From contig CAIVEA010000276.1 of assembly GCA_903904765.1 (NCBI GenBank), positions 1 to 14,518 on the forward strand: a stretch of DNA of 14,518 nt. Reading direction: 5' to 3'. Positions 1 to 7,024 of this stretch are shown piece after piece (position 1 is the stretch's first letter; each line of letters starts with the position of its first letter). The stretch is from an uncultured Chloroflexota bacterium. GTDB lineage: Bacteria > Chloroflexota > Anaerolineae > Aggregatilineales > Phototrophicaceae. The translations under genes were made by a program, and so were the position numbers. Under the pieces are notes generated by a model. That model was given only the letters and a program-made list of their open reading frames with translations, was not told the origin of the DNA and ran no database searches.

Positions 1-369
1 ATCGCCACGTGTGATCGAGATTTCAAACGTCCCGCTGCCGCTGCCGTACTGCGTGACCGTGAGGGTGTAGTTGCCGCTGCTGCTGGCGGTGAAGCCCAAC
101 GCTGGATCGTAGTTGTTTTCGCTGCGGTCATCGTTTTCCGCCAGCAGTGTCCCCAGCGCGTTTTTGATCGTCACCTTCAAATCCAGCCCGCCGCCTGTGT
201 CTTGTGCTGTGATGAGCACCGATTCGCCCGCTTGCAAACCCAACGGGTAGTCTACGTTTTTCTGGCGAGAATTCAGTGTGCCGGTATAGGTGGTTTCTTC
301 CGCGCCCCATACGCGGCTCGCGCTCAGGGTTAGCCACAGGAGGATAAGACCAAGCAGGATACGCCTCAC
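1..369 (-). CDS. Exported protein with PPC-like beta-sandwich domain (N-terminal part)
   Basis: This is the amino end of a secreted protein, open for 123 codons and cut by the left window edge. The start is a GTG at 369-367, preceded at good spacing by an AGGGG Shine-Dalgarno sequence. Residues 1-23 form a signal peptide: Arg-Arg, then a Leu/Ile-rich core (LLGLILLWLTLSA), then a small-residue cleavage region ending VWGA. The mature part (about 25-123) is rich in Gly, Ser, Thr, Asp and Asn and has the pattern of a bacterial pre-peptidase C-terminal (PPC) domain: YTGTL near the start, LQAGESVLI, a Leu-Asp turn, ENDDRS and GNYTLTVTQYGSG. PPC domains usually accompany secreted enzymes or stand alone in surface proteins. 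The catalytic part, if any, lies outside the window, so the overall function is unknown. It is transcribed away from the BON gene. Confidence 0.75.
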   Translation of the reverse strand, partial: MRRILLGLILLWLTLSASRVWGAEETTYTGTLNSRQKNVDYPLGLQAGESVLITAQDTGGGLDLKVTIKNALGTLLAENDDRSENNYDPALGFTASSSGNYTLTVTQYGSGSGTFEISITRGD

Positions 370-493
370 GTTCAGTTCCCCTCGATTGGTTGTACAATTT
401 GAGTATACGGGAAAATTGAATTTAAGCGGCACGGGAGCCGCCGCATTTGAAACAGGCTTCCACCGAATAAATCTTTAAGACTGGAGCAAAATC

Positions 494-916
494 ATGTCCA
501 CAACTGCTGTAGCCTTTGTTCGTGCAGATGAAGTTATTGCCGCCGAGATTGACCATCTGATCGCTCATTACCCGCCGTTGGCGCATGACCACCGCGTCAT
601 CCATGTGCAAGTGCAGGCGGGTGTGGTGTCGTTCAGCGGTAACGTGATGTCCCCCAGTACAACCGATTTTCTGGTGCGCCGTGTGCGCGAGATGTTCGGT
701 GTGACGGCGGTGGATGCGTCGCAACTGGTGGACGATCAGCAATTGCGCTTGCAGATCGCCCATCTGCTCCCACCGGGAGCGAAGGTCGCGTTGCTCCGGC
801 AGGGGCAGGTGGTTCTGGCGGGCGAACTTCCATCCGGCACGGATATTGCGGCGCTGTTGGCGCAGGTGGCGGCTGTCCCCGGCGTGCGGCAGGTGGTCAA
901 CGGCTTCGACGGCTGA
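494..916 (+). CDS. BON-domain protein (two BON modules)
   Basis: A 140-residue protein without signal peptide or membrane helix. Two tandem BON-like modules are visible. The first spans about residues 33-79 (VIHVQVQAGVVSFSGNV, then a helix and VTAVDASQLV). The second spans about 81-138 (QLRLQIAHLLPP, VVLAGELPSG, VRQVVNGF). Each has the alpha-beta layout of BON (OsmY/nodulation) domains, with a hydrophobic strand, Gly turn, helix and a closing V-x-x-V strand. BON domains are thought to bind phospholipid or cell-envelope ligands. OsmY members are usually exported, whereas this one looks cytosolic. The ATG at 494 follows a GGAG box about 9 bases upstream. It ends three bases before the convergent isomerase gene. 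The substrate or partner is unknown. Confidence 0.75.
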   Translation: MSTTAVAFVRADEVIAAEIDHLIAHYPPLAHDHRVIHVQVQAGVVSFSGNVMSPSTTDFLVRRVREMFGVTAVDASQLVDDQQLRLQIAHLLPPGAKVALLRQGQVVLAGELPSGTDIAALLAQVAAVPGVRQVVNGFDG

Positions 917-919
917 CCG

Positions 920-1981
920 CTATCGGGCGGTATGATATTCGCGCACGGCATGAGGCGCGAAGATGCCGCGATCGGTGACGATGGCGCTAATCAGGTGCGG
1001 TGGCGTGACATCGAAGGCGGGGTAGAAGCCGTCAATACCGTGTATGGCGGTGCGGACAGTGCCTTCCTCGCCTTTCGCCACAAAAATCTCAGCGGGGTCG
1101 CGCCATTCAATCGGAATATCTGCTCCGGTGGAAGTTTGTGTATCCGGTCCATCGTAGCCCAGCACATAGAACGGTTTGCCGAAATGATGGGCGGCGATGG
1201 CGTGCTGTAACGTGCCGATCTTGTTGGTGATATGTCCGTCCAGCGTGATGCGATCTGCCGCACAGATGAATTTGTCCAGTTCTCCCACACTCATCAGATG
1301 GGCGGACATACCGTCGGTGATGAGTTTGAACGGGATGTCCATCTCCTGTGCGCTGGCGGCGGTCAGGCGTGCCCCCTGAAAATACGGGCGCGTTTCGCAG
1401 CCCACCAGCGTGACGGTTTTCCCCGTTTTCTTGGCTGTCCACAACATCCAGCACAGCGCCGCCCCCGCGATGCAATGCGTGAGGATGCGGTCGCCGTCGT
1501 TTAGCAAGCGGGCGGCATATTCCCCGCAGCGGCGGCTGACGGTGTTACCGCGCTCAATTTCGCCATTCACATAATCCAGCGTGGCGCGGAACGGATCGCC
1601 GTCTTCGCGCAGCGCCTCGTGTGCAACCTTCAGCGCCGCCGGAATCAGGTGGTTCAGATCATCGGCGGTGGGGCGGGTCGCCAGTAACCGCTTGGCGACC
1701 TGTTCCAGATAGGCCGCTTGGCGCGTGGTAGAAGCCTGCAAATCCCGCGCCGCCATCGCCAGCCCCAATCCCGCCACATAGGCCAGCGGCGGGCCGCCCT
1801 GCACGGTCATATCTTCGATGGCCTGCGCCACCGCTTCGACGGTTCGCAAGGTGACGAACTCGGTAGTAAAGGGGTACTTGCGACGGTTGAGGATGACCAC
1901 CGCCTGTTCAGCTTCGTCATAGCGCAGCGTTTTGAATCGGTCAGCCAGCATTGCCGGGGGGATTTCGGGCAGCAGTTCCAC
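920..1981 (-). CDS. MtnA/eIF2B-family sugar-phosphate isomerase (divergent)
   Basis: Related to S-methyl-5-thioribose-1-phosphate isomerase (MtnA), which turns the aldose phosphate into a ketose phosphate in methionine salvage. I prefer the GTG at 1981-1979 (353 residues) because AAGGA lies 9 bases upstream and the length fits MtnA. The frame stays open to a TTG at 2068, but those 29 extra residues look unlike the family. From the GTG start, visible signatures are ATRPTADDL (about 102-110), THCIAG with the catalytic-type Cys170, ETRP plus QGARLTA (196-207), AADRI with Asp243, NKIGT (253-257) and FDVTPP near the end. Against usual MtnA, the phosphate-site RGAP reads QGGP (61-64) and HCNTG reads HCIAG. 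It may therefore act on a different sugar phosphate. No other salvage gene is nearby. Confidence 0.8.
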   Translation of the reverse strand: MELLPEIPPAMLADRFKTLRYDEAEQAVVILNRRKYPFTTEFVTLRTVEAVAQAIEDMTVQGGPPLAYVAGLGLAMAARDLQASTTRQAAYLEQVAKRLLATRPTADDLNHLIPAALKVAHEALREDGDPFRATLDYVNGEIERGNTVSRRCGEYAARLLNDGDRILTHCIAGAALCWMLWTAKKTGKTVTLVGCETRPYFQGARLTAASAQEMDIPFKLITDGMSAHLMSVGELDKFICAADRITLDGHITNKIGTLQHAIAAHHFGKPFYVLGYDGPDTQTSTGADIPIEWRDPAEIFVAKGEEGTVRTAIHGIDGFYPAFDVTPPHLISAIVTDRGIFAPHAVREYHTAR

Positions 1982-2127
1982 AGCATTCAGTCCTTCGTGG
2001 TTCGCGGTTTGTCGCCCTTTATGATACCCGCCTTGGCTGAATGTCGGATGAAAATAATCACTGTGCAATTTGTCCCAATTTTTGAGTGATCTTATGTACT
2101 ATTTACCTAACCGGCACTATTTTTTAC

Positions 2128-2156
2128 TTCTCTGCAAGGTTTATTTCGCTTATACT
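2128..2156 (+). promoter_or_regulatory. Possible promoter of the glutamate dehydrogenase gene
   Basis: TATACT at 2151-2156 is a good -10 hexamer inside an A+T-rich leader. The hexamer 17 bases upstream (TTCTCT, 2128-2133) is a poor -35. Transcription would start near 2163 and give a leader of about 70 bases before the ATG at 2233. The divergent isomerase gene must use the same intergenic stretch, but I could not pick a convincing promoter for it. Confidence 0.3.
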
Positions 2157-2232
2157 CAATCTAGAAAGCAATGTTTTTTTGGAACACAACTATCTGGATT
2201 TGTCGAATTAAGTAGAGGAGCCACTTGTTCTC

Positions 2233-3522
2233 ATGGTCGTATCCCTGAATCACAACGTCAATCAGACGCTTGAAGAACTTCCGAATGCCTATCAGACCGC
2301 GCTGGCGCAGTATGATCGCGCCGTCCGCCACATGCAACTGGACGACAATGTACTAGAATATATGCGCTGGCCGCGCCGCGAGTTCACCGTCAACTTCCCC
2401 GTGCGGCGCGACAACGGGCAGGTGGAGATGTTCACCGGCTACCGCGTGCATCACAGTACGGTGCTGGGCCCCTCCAAAGGCGGTATCCGCTATAGCACCA
2501 ATGTGACGCTGGACGAAGTGCGCGCGCTGGCGATGTGGATGACGTGGAAATGCTCGCTGGTCAACTTGCCTTACGGTGGTGCGAAGGGCGGCGTGCTGGT
2601 TGATCCTAAAACGCTGAGTATGCGCGAAAAAGAAGGTCTGACCCGCCGTTATGCTTCCGAACTTATCCCCCTCATCAGCCCCTACTCGGACATTCCCGCG
2701 CCGGACATGGGGACTGGTCCGCAGGAAATGGCGTGGATTATGGATACCTACAGTATGACGGTAGGCTATTCGGTTCCGGCCATTGTCACGGGCAAGCCGA
2801 CCAACATCGGCGGCAGTCAGGGGCGTGTGGAGGCCACCGGGCGCGGCGTGGTCATCTGCATGGTGGAGGCGCTCAAGCGCAAGGGCTGGACGACCCCCGG
2901 CAATATCAGCGTGGTCATTCAGGGCTTCGGCAACGTAGGTACATTTGCGGCGGCCTACGCGCATGATCTGGGCTACAAGATTGTGGGCGTGAGCGATATT
3001 GACGGCGGCATTTACAATGCCAACGGCCTGAATATTCCGGCAGTACGCAAATGGGTGGCGGAACACCGTACCGTCGTCGGCTATCCTGAGGCCGATCCGG
3101 TCACCAACTCCGAACTGCTCACGCTGCCTTGCGATGTGCTGATTCCGGCGGCGATGGAAGGACAGATCACGGGCAACAACGCGCCGCACATTAAGGCCAA
3201 GATGATCGTGGAAGGCGCTAACGGCCCCACCACCACCGAAGCCGACGACATTCTGCATGAGCGCGGTATTCTGGTCGTGCCGGACATTCTGGCGAACGCG
3301 GGTGGTGTGACCGTCTCCTACTTCGAGTGGGTGCAGGGCTTGCAGGAGTTTTTCTGGGATGTGGAAGAAGTCTACCGCCAACTGGAGCGCATCCTCATCC
3401 GTGCTTACGATGGCACGGCACAGACGGCAGAACAGAACAAAGTGGATATGCGGACGGCAGCGCAGATGACCGCCATCAAGCGTGTGGGCGAGGCGTTGGT
3501 GACACGCGGTATCTACCCCTAA
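2233..3522 (+). CDS. gdhA: Glu/Leu/Phe/Val dehydrogenase, glutamate dehydrogenase type
   Basis: A 429-residue cytosolic enzyme that interconverts glutamate and 2-oxoglutarate plus ammonia with NAD(P). The N-terminal dimerisation/substrate domain holds GPSKGGIRY (Lys82), TWKCSLVNLPYGGAKGGV with the catalytic-type Lys118, and PAPDMGTG with the catalytic Asp158. The Rossmann domain starts near residue 200 (GRVEATGRGVV) and has the dinucleotide loop GFGNVG at 231-236, followed by VSDIDGGIY. The C-terminal part has EGANGPTT and ILANAGGVTVSYFEWVQ, both typical of the family. The length is normal for GdhA/RocG-type enzymes. The ATG at 2233 lies 12 bases after GAGGAG, which is longer than usual. Coenzyme choice and whether it is mainly catabolic cannot be read safely. 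It is transcribed alone and closed by the terminator at 3576-3600. Confidence 0.95.
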   Translation: MVVSLNHNVNQTLEELPNAYQTALAQYDRAVRHMQLDDNVLEYMRWPRREFTVNFPVRRDNGQVEMFTGYRVHHSTVLGPSKGGIRYSTNVTLDEVRALAMWMTWKCSLVNLPYGGAKGGVLVDPKTLSMREKEGLTRRYASELIPLISPYSDIPAPDMGTGPQEMAWIMDTYSMTVGYSVPAIVTGKPTNIGGSQGRVEATGRGVVICMVEALKRKGWTTPGNISVVIQGFGNVGTFAAAYAHDLGYKIVGVSDIDGGIYNANGLNIPAVRKWVAEHRTVVGYPEADPVTNSELLTLPCDVLIPAAMEGQITGNNAPHIKAKMIVEGANGPTTTEADDILHERGILVVPDILANAGGVTVSYFEWVQGLQEFFWDVEEVYRQLERILIRAYDGTAQTAEQNKVDMRTAAQMTAIKRVGEALVTRGIYP

Positions 3523-3575
3523 ACCGACGATGTGCAATTCAACTTCACCCAGCTGTGTTACGGGGTGAGGTTCTG

Positions 3576-3600
3576 GGGGCGGACAACCGCCCCTTTTTGT
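3576..3600 (+). terminator. Intrinsic terminator after gdhA
   Basis: A perfect 7-bp stem, GGGGCGG (3576-3582) with CCGCCCC (3587-3593), encloses the loop ACAA and is followed directly by TTTTTGTTT. A weaker hairpin (TCACCC with GGGTGA, about 3545-3569) sits just before it. The position, 54 bases after the dehydrogenase stop codon, fits a strong factor-independent terminator. Confidence 0.9.
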
Positions 3601-3628
3601 TTGCATATTTACGAAATATTGTTACAGT
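3601..3628 (+). promoter_or_regulatory. Possible promoter of the nucleotidyltransferase gene
   Basis: TTGCAT (3601-3606) and TACAGT (3623-3628) are 16 bases apart, directly after the upstream terminator and just before the ATG at 3635. Both boxes are imperfect. If used, the message would begin close to 3635, giving either a leaderless start there or use of the ATG at 3656. Confidence 0.25.
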
Positions 3629-3634
3629 ACGCAC

Positions 3635-4483
3635 ATGGAATCGTTTACGTTCTTCATGAAGTTTCAGCAGCATTTTGCCGCATGGGTCGCGCAGGGCGAG
3701 TCCGCCCGTTTGATTTTGATTGTTGGTTCACAGGCGCGTTCGCACCATCCGGCAGATGCCCATTCCGATCTTGATCTGGAAGTGTTCGGCACGGATTTTG
3801 ATGCCCCTGCTTATTTGAACTGGCTGCGGAGTTATGCGCCAGTGTGGATGGTGCTGGATGACCCCGGTTCATCCGTCCCGAAATGGCTGGTGTTGTATAA
3901 GGGCGGCTACAAGGTAGATGTGTCTTTGAATCCGCTCGATGGCCTGCATGAGATGATTCGTACTCAAACATTGTGGCCCAGTCAGCAGCGCGGTTATGCG
4001 GTGCTGCTAGATCGCGACGGCGTGGGCGACCAGATGCCACAGGCCATCTCTGATCCGGTGGTGCCCGCGCCCCCGCTGGATGAGGTGACATTCCGCAAAA
4101 CCGTCGAAGCCTACTGGTATGGCAGCTTGTATGTCGCCAAGCAGATCAAGCGCGGCAACTTGTGGAAAGTGAAATGGGCCGATCAGATGCAGCAAACTAC
4201 GCTGTTGACGATGCTGGAATATCATGCGCGGGTGATGCAGGGCGGCGCGGTGGATGTGTGGCACAACGGCGAGTTCATGCGTGAATGGGTGGATGAGCGC
4301 ACATGGCAGGCGCTACACGGCGTATATGCTCATTTCGATGGGCAGGATAGCTGGCGGGCACTGGAGGCTTCGATGCAGCTTTTCTACGATCTGTCCAAAG
4401 TGGTTGCGGCGCGGTTGCATTTCGCGTATCCGTCTGTAGTGGTGCATGAGATTCGGTCTGCCATTGCCGCGCTGAAGGACTGA
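3635..4483 (+). CDS. AadK/ANT(6)-like aminoglycoside nucleotidyltransferase family protein
   Basis: A 282-residue protein of the streptomycin adenylyltransferase family (AadK/ANT(6)), whose members transfer AMP from ATP to the 6-hydroxyl of streptomycin. The nucleotidyltransferase core is complete. It has LILIVGSQARS (Gly31-Ser32), then HSDLDLEVF with the metal-binding pair Asp45 and Asp47, and a third acid, Asp95, in YKVDVSLNP. The helical C-terminal half keeps the family pattern with an aromatic/Lys helix (NLWKVKWADQMQ) and LLTMLEYHARV. The overall length matches AadK. The start is uncertain: neither the ATG at 3635 nor the one at 3656 has a good Shine-Dalgarno. The composition matches the chromosomal neighbours and no mobile gene is adjacent, so this looks like a resident gene. 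Antibiotic activity is possible but not shown, because many chromosomal homologues have unknown substrates. Confidence 0.8.
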   Translation: MESFTFFMKFQQHFAAWVAQGESARLILIVGSQARSHHPADAHSDLDLEVFGTDFDAPAYLNWLRSYAPVWMVLDDPGSSVPKWLVLYKGGYKVDVSLNPLDGLHEMIRTQTLWPSQQRGYAVLLDRDGVGDQMPQAISDPVVPAPPLDEVTFRKTVEAYWYGSLYVAKQIKRGNLWKVKWADQMQQTTLLTMLEYHARVMQGGAVDVWHNGEFMREWVDERTWQALHGVYAHFDGQDSWRALEASMQLFYDLSKVVAARLHFAYPSVVVHEIRSAIAALKD

Positions 4484-4568
4484 GAGCCAGTTAGAGCCTC
4501 CTTCGCTGTCTGATGTGCCGGATGTCGGGTAGAATAGAGCGCATCCGATCAGCAGCACGCAGGATTTT

Positions 4569-6719
4569 ATGAACCTTTTTGACCAGTTGAAACAGCGCCT
4601 CGGCGGGCGGACGCAGATCGTACCGGATAAGCGCCCGGAACTCGACCCGCTGCGGCAGGCGTTGGATGCCGGACAGCGTGCCAAACGTGCCGAAAATTAC
4701 CCCCTCGCGCTCGAAGCCCTGCAACAGGCCATGCGCCTCGCCATCACCGCCGGAGAAACCACCGCCATCGCCGTGATTGCGCTCAATCAGGCCGAGGTGT
4801 TCATCGGGCAGGGGCGGTGGGAAGCAGCATCAGAACTGTTGAACGCAATGCTGGCGAAAGCACAGGAGAATCACCAGCGTCCGCAGATGGCTTATTTACT
4901 GAATGCGCTGGGGATGCTGGCGCAGGCACAGGCCGATTGGCCGGAGGCGGCGCGGCGCTATGAGCAGGCGCTGGAGATGGCGCGGTTGAGCCATTCCACC
5001 GGCGCGGAAGGCCGTGCGCTCGGCTTTCTGGCGGACACCTATTTACATGACCACAACGCCAGCTACGCGGTGCATTTGCTGCGCGATTCGCTGCCGCGTT
5101 TGAACCTGACAGGCGACATCGAGCTGAGCAGCTATTTCGTGGGGCGCTTGGGACAGGCTTTGTTCGATACCGGACACGAGGCCGAAGGGCGGCAACTGCT
5201 AGAACGGGCGCTGCGGCTGGCGCGGCAGATGGGCTACCGCAAGTATGAGCGCCTGTGGGCACTGACGCTGGCGGATTTAGCACAGCAGGATGGTCGCCCG
5301 GAGGATGCGCTGGCGCATTTGCAGACCGCGCTAACGCTGTTCGGTCAAGCCGCCCCGACGGATGATTTCATTCGCGCCCTGTGCAAATTGGCGAAAGTGT
5401 CGCTACAGTTGCACGATGCTCCGGCGGCGCTGCAACACGCGCAACAGGCCGCCGGACTGGGCATCGGCACACGCGACGACAGTTTGGCGCTGGATGCGCG
5501 GGCGACGCTAGGCATGGCCTTGAGCGCCAACCACGATTACGCGGGTGCGATTCCGCATCTGGAAGCAGCACTGACTGCACCCGATGGCGGGGCTGGCGCA
5601 ACGTTCAGCAGCGTGGAATTGCAGCGGGCGCTGGCGGTGGCGCAGGCTGAGACAGGCGATTTAGACCGCGCTGCCGAGATTTACCGGGGCGCAGCGGAAC
5701 GGGCGGCGGCGGCGGACAATAAGCTCGATCAAGCGGCGGCGCTGCGCGATCTGGGGCTGCTTTACGCCAAACGGCGCAAAATGCATGAGGCGCAGCGTGA
5801 ATGGTCGGCGGCGCTGGCGCTGTACGATGGGCTGCACCAGCCCGCGCAGGCCAGCCGCCTGCACTGTGACCTGTCCGCTGTGCGTAAGTATCTGGGCATG
5901 GGGCAACGCGCCATCAAAGACATTGAGGAAGCCCTGATGCTCCTCAGCAATTTGCACGACGATTGGGAGACACGCGGGCTGGTGCTGTCTAACGCGGCGG
6001 TAGCCTATGTAGATCAGGGCGATCATGAATCTGCCGAGTCGTTCTTCAACGAGGCCATAGCCATCGCCCGTCGGCTGAACGACGAACCCGCCGAAGCGGT
6101 GCGGCGCGGGAACTATGGTTGGTATTTGCTGGCGACGGGCAAGCCGCAGCAGGCGCTCTCGGCGCTGGAACATGCGCTGCGACTGAGCCAGCAGCACGGT
6201 TTGAAACTGGCCGCCGCCGTGCAAACCAATAACGTTGGTATGACCTACGATGTTTTGGGCGAGTTTGGCAAGGCCGAGGTACAGCACCGTGCGGCTTTGG
6301 AGCAGATCATGCCGCTGAATGAGCCGCACTGGGAACGGCTAATCCGCGCCGATCTGGCGGAAACGTTATTGGCGCAGGGCGATCTGGCGCAGGTGACAAG
6401 TCTGTTGACGGGCGTGATGGAGGCAGCGCGGGCGGAAGAAGATGCCGAGGCGCTGGTCAAAGCCTTGATGGGGTTGGCGCGGGTGCATATTCGCGGCGGG
6501 GCTGCTCCGGCGGCTACCGCGCTGCTGGATGAGGCCGCGCAGATCACGCGGCGGGGCGATATGCGTATGTTGAGCGCAGAGGTGTTGTGTGTTCGCAGCG
6601 AACTTCAGGCTGCGCTCGGTAATTTGGTGCAGTCCGCCGCCGACTGGGACGAGTCCAAACGGTTGTTCACCATGTTGCATTCGCCGCAAGCACGCATCCA
6701 ACCCGCGTGGCTGACATAG
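4569..6719 (+). CDS. Tetratricopeptide-repeat protein (TPR only)
   Basis: A 716-residue soluble protein made almost entirely of TPR-like helix pairs, roughly sixteen units of 34-42 residues from about residue 30 to 690. Clear units include YPLALEALQQAMRLA, WPEAARRYEQALEMAR, PEDALAHLQTALTLF, YAGAIPHLEAALTA, HESAESFFNEAIAIARRL and PQQALSALEHALRLSQQHG, with the expected spacing of small and aromatic residues. There is no signal peptide, membrane helix, HTH or catalytic domain, so it is probably a protein-binding scaffold. The partner is unknown. The ATG at 4569 follows AGGA with good spacing. A TAGAAT at 4530-4535 may be a -10, but no -35 was found. Its stop codon marks the left border of the A+T-rich restriction-modification insert, and no terminator was seen after it. 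Confidence 0.85.
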   Translation: MNLFDQLKQRLGGRTQIVPDKRPELDPLRQALDAGQRAKRAENYPLALEALQQAMRLAITAGETTAIAVIALNQAEVFIGQGRWEAASELLNAMLAKAQENHQRPQMAYLLNALGMLAQAQADWPEAARRYEQALEMARLSHSTGAEGRALGFLADTYLHDHNASYAVHLLRDSLPRLNLTGDIELSSYFVGRLGQALFDTGHEAEGRQLLERALRLARQMGYRKYERLWALTLADLAQQDGRPEDALAHLQTALTLFGQAAPTDDFIRALCKLAKVSLQLHDAPAALQHAQQAAGLGIGTRDDSLALDARATLGMALSANHDYAGAIPHLEAALTAPDGGAGATFSSVELQRALAVAQAETGDLDRAAEIYRGAAERAAAADNKLDQAAALRDLGLLYAKRRKMHEAQREWSAALALYDGLHQPAQASRLHCDLSAVRKYLGMGQRAIKDIEEALMLLSNLHDDWETRGLVLSNAAVAYVDQGDHESAESFFNEAIAIARRLNDEPAEAVRRGNYGWYLLATGKPQQALSALEHALRLSQQHGLKLAAAVQTNNVGMTYDVLGEFGKAEVQHRAALEQIMPLNEPHWERLIRADLAETLLAQGDLAQVTSLLTGVMEAARAEEDAEALVKALMGLARVHIRGGAAPAATALLDEAAQITRRGDMRMLSAEVLCVRSELQAALGNLVQSAADWDESKRLFTMLHSPQARIQPAWLT

Positions 6720-6746
6720 CCGATCATCTTAAGTGTACCAAAGCGT

Positions 6747-6777
6747 GAATACTTTAGTCTGTAGATTTATAGTATTC
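6747..6777. promoter_or_regulatory. Tandem C-protein operator (OL/OR) upstream of the C-R operon
   Basis: GAATACT (6747-6753) and AGTATTC (6771-6777) form a perfect 7-bp inverted repeat. The stretch reads as two adjacent 16-bp boxes, 6747-6762 and 6762-6777. They match the perfect palindrome in front of the methyltransferase gene (8859-8874) at 12 and 11 of 16 positions by eye. Paired boxes about one and a half helical turns apart are the usual arrangement for autoregulated C proteins: the left box activates and the right box, over the -35, represses. The assignment to the neighbouring C protein is inference. Confidence 0.7.
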
Positions 6778-6790
6778 GCTTAGCAATAAT
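6762..6790 (+). promoter_or_regulatory. Probable C-R promoter giving a leaderless message
   Basis: AATAAT (6785-6790) is a fair -10. The hexamer 17 bases upstream, TAGATT (6762-6767), is a weak -35 lying inside the right operator box. Transcription would begin at about 6797, exactly at the ATG of the controller gene. That gene has no Shine-Dalgarno sequence, and leaderless C messages are known in other C-regulated systems. A weak -35 under an activator box is expected for a C-dependent promoter. An alternative -10, TATAGT at 6768-6773, cannot be excluded. Confidence 0.45.
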
Positions 6791-6796
6791 TGAGTG

Positions 6797-7024
6797 ATGA
6801 TTGATCTTGCCTTTGCAAAAGTTTTGAAACGATTTAGAACGGAAAGAGGTGTTGCCCAAGACACCCTTGCTGGTTATGCTGGCTTGCATCGAACTTACGT
6901 AAGTCAACTTGAGCGTGGTCTTAAAAGCCCTTCATTACGCACAATACAAAAATTAGCGCATTCGCTAGGCGTTTCACTAGTTGAATTTATGGTTGCCGTT
7001 GAGGATGAGCTAGATGATGTATGA
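6797..7024 (+). CDS. Restriction-modification controller protein (C protein, HTH_3 family)
   Basis: A 75-residue DNA-binding protein of the Xre/HTH_3 type, the size and layout of type II controller proteins (C.AhdI, C.PvuII, C.Esp1396I). Residues 1-16 form the first helix. The helix-turn-helix runs from about 19 to 41 (QDTLAGYAGL, then the recognition helix HRTYVSQLERG). LKSPSLRTIQKLAHSLGVSLVEF follows, and an acidic tail (EDELDDV) closes the protein. Such proteins act as dimers on paired operator boxes, first activating and later limiting the C-R operon and repressing M. The ATG at 6797 is chosen. A GTG one codon earlier is possible, but no Shine-Dalgarno supports either. The end overlaps the next gene by 11 bases, which implies coupled translation. 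The role follows from family, size, position and the shared operators around it. Confidence 0.85.
   Translation: MIDLAFAKVLKRFRTERGVAQDTLAGYAGLHRTYVSQLERGLKSPSLRTIQKLAHSLGVSLVEFMVAVEDELDDV

Noticed and set aside
402..407. TATACT (minus strand) as -10 of the exported PPC-like gene
   Set aside because: No acceptable -35 at 16-18 bases and no extended -10. The evidence is too thin to list as a promoter.
422..440. GCGGC/GCCGC hairpin between the PPC-like and BON genes
   Set aside because: It is only five base pairs without a T-tract, sits between two divergent starts and has no terminator role.
938..961. Inverted repeat TTCGCGC/GCGCGAA near the end of the isomerase gene
   Set aside because: It lies inside coding sequence, has a 10-base loop and no T-tract, and such G+C-rich repeats are common by chance here. 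It is not a terminator.
1982..2068. TTG start 29 codons upstream for the MtnA-like isomerase
   Set aside because: The added residues look non-homologous, and the GTG at 1981 has a better ribosome site and gives a family-like length. The longer form is not fully excluded.
2353..3606. Long antisense open frame (about 417 codons) opposite the glutamate dehydrogenase gene
   Set aside because: The plus strand encodes an unmistakable, full-length GdhA. The antisense product is His/Arg-rich with no domain pattern, as expected from a G+C-rich shadow frame.
5661..6329. Antisense open frame within the TPR gene
   Set aside because: It is low-complexity, Arg/Gln-rich sequence opposite a continuous TPR-encoding frame, with no ribosome site.
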